DNA of 64,000 nt, from NCBI RefSeq assembly GCF_001189295.1, contig NZ_CP012159.1, positions 1,812,001-1,876,000 on the forward strand. The letters are read 5' to 3'. The notes under the pieces were generated by a model. It did not search any database and was not told where the DNA came from. It saw only the letters and a list, made by a program, of their open reading frames with translations. Source of the stretch: Chondromyces crocatus (GTDB lineage: Bacteria; Myxococcota_A; Polyangia; Polyangiales; Polyangiaceae). Position numbers and translations under genes: made by a program. Shown here piece by piece: positions 46,560 to 54,272 of this stretch (the stretch's first letter is position 1; every line of letters starts with the position of its first letter).

Positions 46560-46898
46560 ATGCGAAGCTTGCTCAACCACCGAGGACGTGCCTGGATCGT
46601 GATCTCGCTCGCGGGCCTGGGAGGGCTCGTGGCCGCTGTCGGCGCCTGTTCACCCCCCACGCCGACCCCGACGGCAGAGAGCGCGCCTGTCCTCCCTGCG
46701 GCGCCGGCGCCTGCTGCACCCCCCGAAGGGGCTCCCGGGGCAGCTCCCCAGGGCGAGCCCGGGTCTTCGCCCGAGGCGCGGCCGTGCATGGACATCCGGG
46801 CGGCGCTGGTGCGGTGTCCCGATGGGGAGGAGATCACGCACGAGGGCTGCGCCGGCGAGGAGTACAACAAGCGCTGCGCCCCGAAGCGCGGGCCCTGA
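46560..46898 (+). CDS. Small hypothetical lipoprotein
   Basis: The 112-residue product has a signal peptide (AWIVISLAGLGGLVAAVGAC) with lipobox Cys30, then a Pro/Ala-rich spacer of about 40 residues (PPTPTPTAESAPVLPAAP). A short conserved-looking end contains four Cys residues: ARPCMDIRAALVRCPDGEEI and EGCAGEEYNKRCAPKRGP. This end could form a two-disulfide module. No family is recognised. A VOC-family gene starts 18 bp after its stop in the same direction, so the two may be co-transcribed. Confidence 0.75.
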   Translation: MRSLLNHRGRAWIVISLAGLGGLVAAVGACSPPTPTPTAESAPVLPAAPAPAAPPEGAPGAAPQGEPGSSPEARPCMDIRAALVRCPDGEEITHEGCAGEEYNKRCAPKRGP

Positions 46899-46916
46899 GG
46901 CGTCGCCGTCGAGGCC

Positions 46917-47321
46917 GTGCCGACCGGAGGGATCTCGCTGGGGCTGCTGGTCCTGCGCACCCGCGATGTCCCTCGTCTGGTGGCGTTCTACCGCGCGATG
47001 GGGCTCCCGTTCGTCGAGGAGCAGCATGGCGCGGGTCCGACGCATTTCTCCTGTGAGCTGGGCGGGCTGGTCGTCGAGATCTATCCCGCCCGTCCCGGCA
47101 CGACGGGAGCCTCCGAAGGTGCCGCGGATCTGCGGCTCGGTTTCCGTGTCCCTTCCATCGAGCGCGCGCTGGCGGCCCTGACCCAGACCTCTCCTTGTGT
47201 GCGCTCGGGGCCTCGGGCGGATGCCTGGGGTCGGTGCGCGGTGGTGGTGGATCCGGACGGGCGCGCCGTCGAGCTGCGGGAGGTCGACGAGGTGGGCGAG
47301 ACGGGCGAGGCGCGGCGCTAG
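46917..47321 (+). CDS. VOC (glyoxalase/bleomycin resistance) family protein
   Basis: The 134-residue protein starts at GTG 46917. One VOC domain is visible: ISLGLLVLRTRDVPRLVAFY, RAMGLPFVEEQHGAGPTHFS, ELGGLVVEIYPA, LRLGFRVPSIERAL and AVVVDPDGRAVELREV. VOC proteins bind a metal and act as isomerases, dioxygenases or binders of small toxic compounds. Substrate cannot be told from sequence. Candidate ligands are the His in THFS and Glu residues in VVEIYPA and VELREV. The stop overlaps that of the convergent GNAT gene by 4 bp (CTAG). Confidence 0.88.
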   Translation: MPTGGISLGLLVLRTRDVPRLVAFYRAMGLPFVEEQHGAGPTHFSCELGGLVVEIYPARPGTTGASEGAADLRLGFRVPSIERALAALTQTSPCVRSGPRADAWGRCAVVVDPDGRAVELREVDEVGETGEARR

Positions 47322-47896
47322 CCTTCTTCGTTCGGGTCCTTGTGCTGGGCCTGCAAGTCCTCCCGCAGCAGGCCGTAGACGGGCGTGTCGGTGAAGCGCC
47401 CGTCGAAGAACCAGTTCTGGCGCATCACGCCCTCCTTCACGAAGCCGACCTTCTCGAGCACGCGGGCCGAGGCGGTGTTCTCCGGGTCGATCCGGGCCTC
47501 GATCCGGTGGATGTCCGTATGGGCGAAGGTGTAGCCACAGATGGCGCGCAGGGCCTCGGGCATGTAGCCCTTGCCCCAGCGCTCGGGCGTGAGTTCGTAG
47601 CCCGTCTCGGCCCAGCGGTGCTGCTTGTTCCAGTTCCAGAGGCCGCTGGTGCCGATGAGCTCTCCGGTGTCGCGCAGGGTCAATCCCCAGCGGATCGAGA
47701 CGCCTTCGCGGATCCCGGCGTGAATGCGCTCCAGGTGCTCCTGGCACTGCTCCCGGGTGTACGGCGCGCGGCCGGAGTAGCGCATGACCCGCAGGTCGGC
47801 CTGGATGCGGAAGAACACGTCGAAGTCCTCGGACGTCAGCGCCCGCAGGCGCAGGCGCGGCGTCTCCAGGACCGGGAACGGATCGAAGAGCGGCAT
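47318..47896 (-). CDS. GNAT family N-acetyltransferase (RimJ/RimL-like)
   Basis: The start at ATG 47896 (MPLFDPFPVLETPRLRLRAL) is chosen; the open frame continues upstream through repeats. The 192-residue protein is a GNAT of the RimJ/RimL type: LETPRLRLRALTSEDFDVFF, WGLTLRDTGELIGTSGLWNW, AETGYELTPERWGKGYMPEA (acetyl-CoA pyrophosphate loop), RIEARIDPENTASARVLEKV and GFVKEGVMRQNWFFDGRF. Close relatives acetylate the N-terminal residue of ribosomal proteins or other amines. The stop overlaps the VOC gene by 4 bp. No co-directional neighbour lies downstream. Confidence 0.92.
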   Translation of the reverse strand: MPLFDPFPVLETPRLRLRALTSEDFDVFFRIQADLRVMRYSGRAPYTREQCQEHLERIHAGIREGVSIRWGLTLRDTGELIGTSGLWNWNKQHRWAETGYELTPERWGKGYMPEALRAICGYTFAHTDIHRIEARIDPENTASARVLEKVGFVKEGVMRQNWFFDGRFTDTPVYGLLREDLQAQHKDPNEEG

Positions 47897-48589
47897 GCGC
47901 GAGAGGGGACGCGAGTCCCTCCGCACGGTCAAGCTCCCGCTGGGACTGGAATCCGTCGCGCTCTGTTCGCGGCGCTTCGAGGTGGGGAGCCTCTCTGCGC
48001 CGCGCTCTGTCCGCAGTGCTTCGAGAGGGGGGACCTTTCCACTGTGCTGGCGAGCACCTACGTTTCCCTGAGCCGGCGAGCACCAGGAGCCGGCGAGCAC
48101 CAGCGTCCCTCTGAGCTGGCGAGCACCAGCGTCTCCCCTGAGCTGGCGAGCACCAGCGTCCTACCGGTCTGCGACGCGCGGCGCTGGTGAGTCGCAGACG
48201 CTTCACTGCACTGGCGAGCAGCCTGCGTGTCGCGGTGCGGAGCGGCGCCGCAGGGGGTGGCGTCTTACGAGCATGCGGGGTGTTGTGCCTCGGTGCTGTG
48301 CTGTGAAGCACGGAATCGACGCGGTGCTGGGGCTCGGGGGGATGGCTCGGAAACGATCGAGAGCCTGAGAAAGCCGATGTGAATGAAGCGACGCACCCGT
48401 CCGTGAGGAGCATGGAGGTTGAGAAGCGCGTGGCGTGGGCGCGCGAGCAAGCCGGGGTGTTCGAGAAGGAGGTCGGAGACATGTCGATCCCATGGAAGGG
48501 ATGCAGTTAAGCTTGGGTGGTCGGACCACGGACAGCGCTCAGGGGGGACGGCGCGTGCTTCGGATGCGGCAACGTAACCATGGAGACGG
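47897..48589. other. Repeat-bearing intergenic region upstream of the first large lipoprotein paralog
   Basis: Nearly 700 bp with no convincing gene. Two paired motifs (CGCTCTGT and GTGCTTCGAG types) lie at about 47955-48040. A set of CTGGCGAGCACC-containing repeats with a spacing of about 24-25 bp lies at 48044-48162, and another diverged CTGGCGAGCA lies near 48212. The last 100 bp before the lipoprotein start are unremarkable. Confidence 0.5.
48044..48162. repeat. Degenerate tandem repeat with CTGGCGAGCACCAGCGTC core
   Basis: At least four imperfect units of about 24 bp (CTGGCGAGCACCAGCGTC followed by YCCCTGAG) lie upstream of the minus-strand GNAT gene. Both strands stay largely open, which creates the false N-terminal extension of the GNAT frame. 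Confidence 0.75.
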
Positions 48590-50935
48590 ATGATGAATGA
48601 CGATGTCTTGACTCGCTTGCTGCGTCCGAGCGCAGTGGTGATGTCCCTCGCGCTGGGTACCGTTGGACTCGGGTGCGCGACGGACAACTCGGGGACGACC
48701 GCGACGACGACGACGACGACGACGTCCGGGACCGGCGGCGGCGGTGGCAGCGGTGGCGCTGGCGGTGAAGGCGGTGTCGGCGGCGAGGTGTACACGGGGC
48801 CTTGTGACCGTGACTGCTCGAAGATCGACACGCCGCTGTGCAAGAAGGCGGTCTGCAACGAGGGGCAGCTCAACGGGCCGGTCGGCTTCTGCATCGTCGT
48901 CGACGACGACGGTGCGTCGTGTGACGACGGGCTGTTCTGCACGGTGAACGACTCGTGCATGGCGGGCGCTTGCATCGGCGGTCCGCAGAACGACTGCGGC
49001 ATCACCCCGGTGTCGTGCCAGTCGATCGTGTGCGACGAGGCATCGAAGAGCTGCGTCGACGGTCCCCACGCGGACACCAACGGCAACCCGTGCACGCCCG
49101 CGGACCTGTGTCAGACGCTGGGTGCTTGCCAGAACGGGACCTGCGTCGGCTCGCCGAGGGACTGCACGTTCTCGCCTCACACCGAGTGCAACGTCGTGGC
49201 GTGCAACCCGGCGACGGGCGCGTGCGAGCCGACGGCGGACACGTCGAAGAACGGCGCGGCGTGCTCGCTCACGGGTGACCTGTGCCGGGTGGGCAAGACG
49301 TGCAACAACGGGCAGTGCGGCGCCGGTAACCCGAAGGACTGCTCGGCGTTCACGGCGGGCTGCGTGAACGGGGTGTGCAACGCGCAGAACGGCCTCTGTC
49401 AGGCCGAAGCCATCGCGCCAGGCGGGACGTGCATCGAGGCCACGGACGCTTGCAACGTGGGCATCTGCAGCGCGGGCGGGCTCTGCGAGCCCGTGCCGGT
49501 CGCCAACGGGACGGCCTGCAACGACTTCAACACCTGCACCGACGGCGACGTCTGCATGGCGGGCACCTGCGCCGGCGCGCAGGTCGCGAACTGCACGTTC
49601 TACATGGAGGAGGGCTTCGAGTCCTGCCCACCCTCTGGCTGGACGCTGAGCGGGCCCTGGGAGTGCGGGGTGCCCACCACCGTGGGGCCGAGCGGCGCGT
49701 TCGAGGGGTCGAACGTCATCGCGACCAGGATCTCCGCGAACCACACCACCAGCCAGACGTACGCCGTGGCGTACGCGCAGACGCCGCCGATCAACCTGAG
49801 CACGGCGACGAACCCCATGCTGCGGTTCATGGCCTGGGTGAGCACCCATGGCCGGACCAACGTCGGGTTCAACCTGAAGGTGAGCACCGATGGCGGCACC
49901 ACCTGGACCGTGGTGAACACGGTGAGCCCCCGCTACCCGCTCGCTGCCGTGGACACGCAGCCGGCGTGGGGTGGCCTCGACATGACGAACGGGACGTACC
50001 AGCCGTTCGTCGCCGATCTGTCGGCCTATGTCGGGCAGACCGTGCTGCTGCGGTTCTCGTTCCGCTCGGACACGAGCACCGTGCAGCCGGGCGTGTACGT
50101 GGACAACGTGATCGTCGCCGAGGCGGACACGGTCCCCATCGACATCCTGCGGGACCACCTGCCGCGAGGGGTCATCGGGCAGCCCTACCACGCGCTGATG
50201 GCCAAGCGGGGCGGCTCCACGGCGTCCGTGTGGAGCATCGTCAGCGGGACGAACCACGCCTGGCTGACGATCGATCCGGCGACGGGGACGCTCAGCGGCG
50301 CGCCCACCGCAGCCGAGGCGGGGCCGTTCAGCATCACGCTGCGGGTCTCGGAGCCGACGCGACCGTCGAACTTCACGGAGAAGACGCTGAACAGCGACGT
50401 GTTCAGCCCGATCTACGCGCAGAGCTTCGAGGGGGCTTGCCCGGCCGGCTGGACGCTCTCGGGAGACTGGGAGTGCGGCGTCCCCGTGAACGTGGGGCCC
50501 ATGACGGCGTTCCAGGGGACGCAGTGCATCGCGACCAAGCTCGCCACCGAGTACAGCAACAGCCAGGCGTGGACGACCACCAATGCGACGTCTCCGTCGA
50601 TCAGCCTCGTCGGGGCGACGAATCCGCAGCTCTCGTTCTTCATGTGGGTCGAGACCGAGGGCAGCACGTACGACGGCGCGAACCTGAAGATCAGCACCAA
50701 CAATGCGACGTACGCCGTGCAGACGAACGTGACGCCGGCGTACAACCTGACCTCGGTGAATTCAGAGCAGGCGTGGGGAGGGTTCCAGAGTGGCCGAGGC
50801 TGGCAGAAGGTGACGGCGAACCTGAGCGCCTTCGTGGGCCAGAGCATCAACGTGCGCATGAGCTTCAGGACGGACGGGTCAATCGTATTCCGAGGGGTCT
50901 ACGTCGACGACCTGATCATCGTCGACATGCCCTGA
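48590..50935 (+). CDS. Surface lipoprotein, Cys-rich/MAM-like/Ig-like, paralog 1 of 3
   Basis: ATG 48590 and 48593 are both possible; GGAG at 48582-48585 favours 48593. The 781-residue protein has a lipobox at Cys29 (GLGC), a poly-Thr/Gly linker, and a Cys-rich region at about 65-330 of the Dickkopf-like type (CDDGLFCTVNDSCMAGACIG, CNDFNTCTDGDVCMAGTC). Two MAM/jelly-roll-like domains of about 165 residues (EGFESCPPSGWTLSGPWECG; SFEGACPAGWTLSGDWECG) flank a putative-Ig (He_PIG-like) domain (TGTLSGAPTAAEAGPFSITL). Each outer domain ends in YVDNVIV or YVDDLII. No catalytic residues are seen. It looks like a structural or binding surface protein. Two paralogs with the same architecture follow in tandem. 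Confidence 0.9.
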   Translation: MMNDDVLTRLLRPSAVVMSLALGTVGLGCATDNSGTTATTTTTTTSGTGGGGGSGGAGGEGGVGGEVYTGPCDRDCSKIDTPLCKKAVCNEGQLNGPVGFCIVVDDDGASCDDGLFCTVNDSCMAGACIGGPQNDCGITPVSCQSIVCDEASKSCVDGPHADTNGNPCTPADLCQTLGACQNGTCVGSPRDCTFSPHTECNVVACNPATGACEPTADTSKNGAACSLTGDLCRVGKTCNNGQCGAGNPKDCSAFTAGCVNGVCNAQNGLCQAEAIAPGGTCIEATDACNVGICSAGGLCEPVPVANGTACNDFNTCTDGDVCMAGTCAGAQVANCTFYMEEGFESCPPSGWTLSGPWECGVPTTVGPSGAFEGSNVIATRISANHTTSQTYAVAYAQTPPINLSTATNPMLRFMAWVSTHGRTNVGFNLKVSTDGGTTWTVVNTVSPRYPLAAVDTQPAWGGLDMTNGTYQPFVADLSAYVGQTVLLRFSFRSDTSTVQPGVYVDNVIVAEADTVPIDILRDHLPRGVIGQPYHALMAKRGGSTASVWSIVSGTNHAWLTIDPATGTLSGAPTAAEAGPFSITLRVSEPTRPSNFTEKTLNSDVFSPIYAQSFEGACPAGWTLSGDWECGVPVNVGPMTAFQGTQCIATKLATEYSNSQAWTTTNATSPSISLVGATNPQLSFFMWVETEGSTYDGANLKISTNNATYAVQTNVTPAYNLTSVNSEQAWGGFQSGRGWQKVTANLSAFVGQSINVRMSFRTDGSIVFRGVYVDDLIIVDMP

Positions 50936-51359
50936 GCGATCGCCGGGACGCGCGCCGCCGTCGGGGTCCGGGCCCCGGCCGCGGTGGCGCGTCATGCACT
51001 TCTCATCCCCTTCTGAGCCATCCCTGACGAGACTCCCTGAACCGTCGCAGGTCGGACGCGCGCCGTCGGCCTCTGCGCCCTCGCTTGCACGACCGCGACC
51101 TCTGGCCTCCTGGAGCTGCTGAAAGCTGGAAGCGTGGTGGAGCCGCCCGCCGGACGGCGAGGAGGGTCACCCCCAGCTTCTTCGGTGGTTTCCCCCTCGT
51201 GGTCGGGTCGGGTCGGGTCGGGCGGGGAGCGGCACCTGTTCGGGACGAGGCTCGCCTGGCGCTCGTCGTGAATCGTCCGGCGCGTGTGAGGAGGGGGGGC
51301 GATGGGTAGGATAGCGGACGTGATTGTGTCGGTTGATTAGGATCTTTCCGCGATGGACT
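50936..51359. other. Intergenic region between paralogs 1 and 2
   Basis: A GC-rich hairpin terminator lies at 50947-50993. The rest, up to the conserved upstream element at 51360, holds nothing that I recognise apart from a GGGTCGGGTCGGGTC-type run near 51200. Frames here have no coding support. Confidence 0.5.
50947..50993 (+). terminator. Terminator hairpin after paralog 1
   Basis: GACGCGC (50947-50953) pairs with GCGCGTC (50987-50993), enclosing a second GGGG/CCCC stem. It starts 12 bp after the stop. No T-run is present, as for other hairpins in this GC-rich window. Confidence 0.6.
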
Positions 51360-51426
51360 GATCTCGTGATACGCCTGATAGGTCGAGGTGTGGGAAGCGA
51401 GACGACCCTGACGGAGCGTCACTCAC
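51360..51426 (+). promoter_or_regulatory. 67-bp upstream element shared with paralog 3 (copy A)
   Basis: Starting GATCTCGTGATAC and ending ACTCAC, this stretch aligns with no gaps to 54133-54199 at about 50 of 67 positions. Shared blocks include AGGTCG, GGTGTG, GCGAG, CGACC and GACGGAG. It lies 74-140 bp upstream of the paralog 2 start. It probably holds the promoter and/or a regulator site, although no consensus -10/-35 is obvious. Confidence 0.6.
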
Positions 51427-51499
51427 CTACTCGTCGTCGGGCGCTCAGACTCTGCGCAGTCTCGATGAGGGATGCGCATTTCGCAGGAAGACGGGGACC

Positions 51500-53830
51500 A
51501 TGAAACAGGACGGCCTGATTCATTTCATCCGATCAGGGATGGTGTGGGGGGCGATCGCGGCGGCAGCACTGATGGGCTGTGCGTCGGACACGGCCGCTCC
51601 TACCAACACGACGACGACGACGACGGTGACCGGAGAGGGGGGCGGCGGCGCGGGCGGCGGCGGTGGCGCGGGCGGCGGTGGCGACGAGGAGTACACCGGG
51701 CCCTGCGATCGCGACTGCTCGAAGATCGAGACGCAGGCGTGCATGAAGGCGGTCTGCAATGAAGGGCAGCTCGCCGGGCCCGTGGGGTTCTGCATCGTCG
51801 TCAACGACGACGGCGCGTCGTGCGACGACGGGCTGTTCTGCACGGTGAACGATACGTGCCAGGGCGGCGTCTGCGTCGGGGGTGAGCAGAACGACTGCGG
51901 CCAGACTCCTGCGTCGTGCAGGTCGATCGTGTGCAACGAGGGGACGCAGACCTGCAGCGATGGGCCCGCCGCCGATACGAATGGCAACCCCTGCGTTCCC
52001 ACCGACCTCTGTCAGACCGCCGGCACCTGCCAGAACGGTACGTGCAACGGTCTCCCGAAGGACTGCACCTTCTCGCCGCACATCGAGTGCAACAACGTCG
52101 CGTGCAACCCGGCCACGGGGGCGTGCGAGCCGACCGCCAACGCCGCGAAGAACGGGTCGACCTGCTCGCTCACGGGCGACCTGTGCATGACGGGCAAGAC
52201 CTGCAACAACGGCCTGTGCGAAGGGGGGTCGGCCAAGAGCTGCTCGGCGCTGACGGTCGGCTGCTACAGCGGTGTCTGCAACGCGCAGAGCGGCATCTGC
52301 CAGGCGGTGCCGATCGCGGCAGGCGAGACCTGCGCGTCGGCCACGGATGCGTGCAACGTGGGCATCTGCAACGCCGCAGGGTCGTGCATCGCGAACCCGG
52401 TCGCGGACGGGACGTCGTGCAACGACTTCAACGTCTGCACCGACGGTGACGTGTGCACGGCAGGCATCTGCGGCGGTGCTGCGGTGGCGAACTGCTCGTT
52501 CTACCTGAACCAGAGCTTCGAGGGGACCTGCCCTCCCGCGGGCTGGTCGCTCGCCGGAGACTGGGAGTGCGGAACGCCTTCGGTGGTGGGACCTGCTGCC
52601 TATTCCGGCACGAACGTCATCGCCACCAAGATCGCGAGCAACTACAGCAACGACCAGACGTACACGGGTTCCTATGCCCAGACGCCGCCGATCGATCTCA
52701 CCGGCGCGACCCAGCCCACCCTGCAGTTCATGGCCTGGATGTCGACCGAGGGGGAGACCTATGACGGTGTGAACCTCAAGGTGAGCACGAACAATGGTTC
52801 GACCTGGAGCGTGCTGACGACGGTGACGCCTGCCTACACCCTGACGGTGAACAGTCAGCCCGCATGGGGAGGTGAGAACTACACATCCGGTACATACCGG
52901 CGCTTCTCGGCCAACCTGTCGGCCTATGTGGGTCAGACGATCATGCTGCGGTTCTCGTTCCGCTCGGACGTGAGCTACACGCTCCCGGGCATCTACGTGG
53001 ACGACGTCGTGGTCACCGAGCCGTATGCGATTGCCTTGTCCCTCTCGAATGTGGCCCCGGTGCGCGCGACCGTCGACAAGCCGTTCAGCTTCTCGGTGCC
53101 GAGGTCGGGAGGCTCTTCGGCGGCGGTGTGGAGCATCGTCAGCGGCACCAACCATGCTTGGATGACGATCAACCCGGCGACGGGGATGCTCGCAGGTACG
53201 CCCACCGCGGCGGAGCTCGGTCCGTTCAGCTTCACCGTTCGGGTCCACGAGCCTGCGCTCCCCAGCAACTATGCCGAGAAGACGGTGACGGGTGAGGTGA
53301 CGGGGGCCGCCATCTATACGACCGGCTTCGAGGGGACCTGCCCAGCCGGCTGGACGATGGGCACGGCCTGGGAGTGCGGTGCGCCCTCCATTGTGGGGCC
53401 TGCGTCGGCCTACGAAGGCGGTCACTGCATTGCCACACGGCTCGCCTCGAACTACCCCGACTACCTGACCTGGGCGAGCTCCATCGCCACCTCGCCGGCG
53501 ATCAGCCTCGCCAACACGCAGAACCCGAGGCTCTCGTTCCGCATGTGGGTCGAGACCGAGTCGGGCTGGGACGGCGCCAACCTGAAGATCAGCACCAATG
53601 GTACGACGTACACCGTGCTGACCAACGTGGTGCCGGCCTACAACACGACCGCCGACGGGCAAGCGGCGTGGGGCGGCCTGCAAAGTGGGCAAGGGTGGCG
53701 CCAGGTGACGGCCGATCTGAGCGCGTATGCCGGGCAGACGATTAACCTGCGATTCGCCTTCCGAAGTGATTCGGGGACGAATTACGCCGGCGTCTACATC
53801 GATGATCTCGTGATTACCGAAACCAACTGA
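51500..53830 (+). CDS. Surface lipoprotein, Cys-rich/MAM-like/Ig-like, paralog 2 of 3
   Basis: The 776-residue product begins MKQDGLIHFIRSGMVWGAIA, with GGGGA just upstream and a lipobox at Cys27 (LMGC). The architecture equals paralog 1: Thr-rich then Gly-rich linker, Cys-rich region at about 65-325 (CDDGLFCTVNDTCQGGVCVG), a MAM-like domain (SFEGTCPPAGWSLAGDWECG), a putative-Ig domain (TGMLAGTPTAAELGPFSFTV) and a second MAM-like domain (GFEGTCPAGWTMGTAWECG). Domain ends read YVDDVVV and YIDDLVI. The N-terminus is closest to paralog 3 (MRQDSLIRIIR). The 67-bp upstream element and the downstream hairpin suggest an independent transcription unit. Function is unknown; likely a cell-surface or matrix protein. 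Confidence 0.9.
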   Translation: MKQDGLIHFIRSGMVWGAIAAAALMGCASDTAAPTNTTTTTTVTGEGGGGAGGGGGAGGGGDEEYTGPCDRDCSKIETQACMKAVCNEGQLAGPVGFCIVVNDDGASCDDGLFCTVNDTCQGGVCVGGEQNDCGQTPASCRSIVCNEGTQTCSDGPAADTNGNPCVPTDLCQTAGTCQNGTCNGLPKDCTFSPHIECNNVACNPATGACEPTANAAKNGSTCSLTGDLCMTGKTCNNGLCEGGSAKSCSALTVGCYSGVCNAQSGICQAVPIAAGETCASATDACNVGICNAAGSCIANPVADGTSCNDFNVCTDGDVCTAGICGGAAVANCSFYLNQSFEGTCPPAGWSLAGDWECGTPSVVGPAAYSGTNVIATKIASNYSNDQTYTGSYAQTPPIDLTGATQPTLQFMAWMSTEGETYDGVNLKVSTNNGSTWSVLTTVTPAYTLTVNSQPAWGGENYTSGTYRRFSANLSAYVGQTIMLRFSFRSDVSYTLPGIYVDDVVVTEPYAIALSLSNVAPVRATVDKPFSFSVPRSGGSSAAVWSIVSGTNHAWMTINPATGMLAGTPTAAELGPFSFTVRVHEPALPSNYAEKTVTGEVTGAAIYTTGFEGTCPAGWTMGTAWECGAPSIVGPASAYEGGHCIATRLASNYPDYLTWASSIATSPAISLANTQNPRLSFRMWVETESGWDGANLKISTNGTTYTVLTNVVPAYNTTADGQAAWGGLQSGQGWRQVTADLSAYAGQTINLRFAFRSDSGTNYAGVYIDDLVITETN

Positions 53831-53846
53831 CGTTCGTTGCCGAAGA

Positions 53847-53877
53847 GACCGCGCCAGGTGTTCCTCCGGGCGCGGTC
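53847..53877 (+). terminator. Terminator hairpin after paralog 2
   Basis: GACCGCGCC (53847-53855) pairs perfectly with GGCGCGGTC (53869-53877) around a 13-base loop, starting 17 bp after the stop. Confidence 0.65.
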
Positions 53878-54132
53878 CGGCGGTCTCCCTCCTCCTCCCA
53901 TCTTCTCTGTCGGCGCAGCGCACGTGAGCTGGCTCGGTGCCGAGCCGAACCGTCGTGCGCCGTCGTGGTCATTGCTGTCGTCGATCTTGCGCAGAAGGGT
54001 GCGATTTCACGGGCGTTTCAGCCCTGAGACGAGCTGGGGACCTGGGCCGCACGGTTCCAGCGAATGGGCTGTGGCGAGCCGCCCGGGCGCGCATCGCACG
54101 GAGCGATCCCGGAACCCCTCCGCAGATGACGA

Positions 54133-54199
54133 GATCTCGTGATACTCGTGGAAGGTCGCGGTGTGTGTTGCGAGGCGACCGCGACGGAGTGCGACTCAC
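54133..54199 (+). promoter_or_regulatory. 67-bp upstream element shared with paralog 2 (copy B)
   Basis: Gapless counterpart of 51360-51426, starting GATCTCGTGATAC and ending ACTCAC, at 74-140 bp upstream of the start at 54273. The distance to the start is identical to copy A. A CGCAGGAA block just before both genes is conserved too. Confidence 0.6.
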
Positions 54200-54272
54200 A
54201 AGGTTTTGAGCCCGCGACCTCCGAAAGCACGGTTCGCCCAAGGCGCGAGCCCGCTTCGCAGGAATGACGAAC

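Larger units (their letters stand above)
53831..54263. other. Intergenic region between paralogs 2 and 3
   Basis: This stretch holds the hairpin terminator at 53847-53877 and the conserved 67-bp element at 54133-54199. No gene or other repeat is recognised between them. Confidence 0.5.

Noticed and set aside
51085-51309. Small plus-strand open frame between paralogs 1 and 2
   Set aside because: It is Arg/Gly/Ala-rich with no ribosome-binding site and no counterpart in the gap between paralogs 2 and 3.
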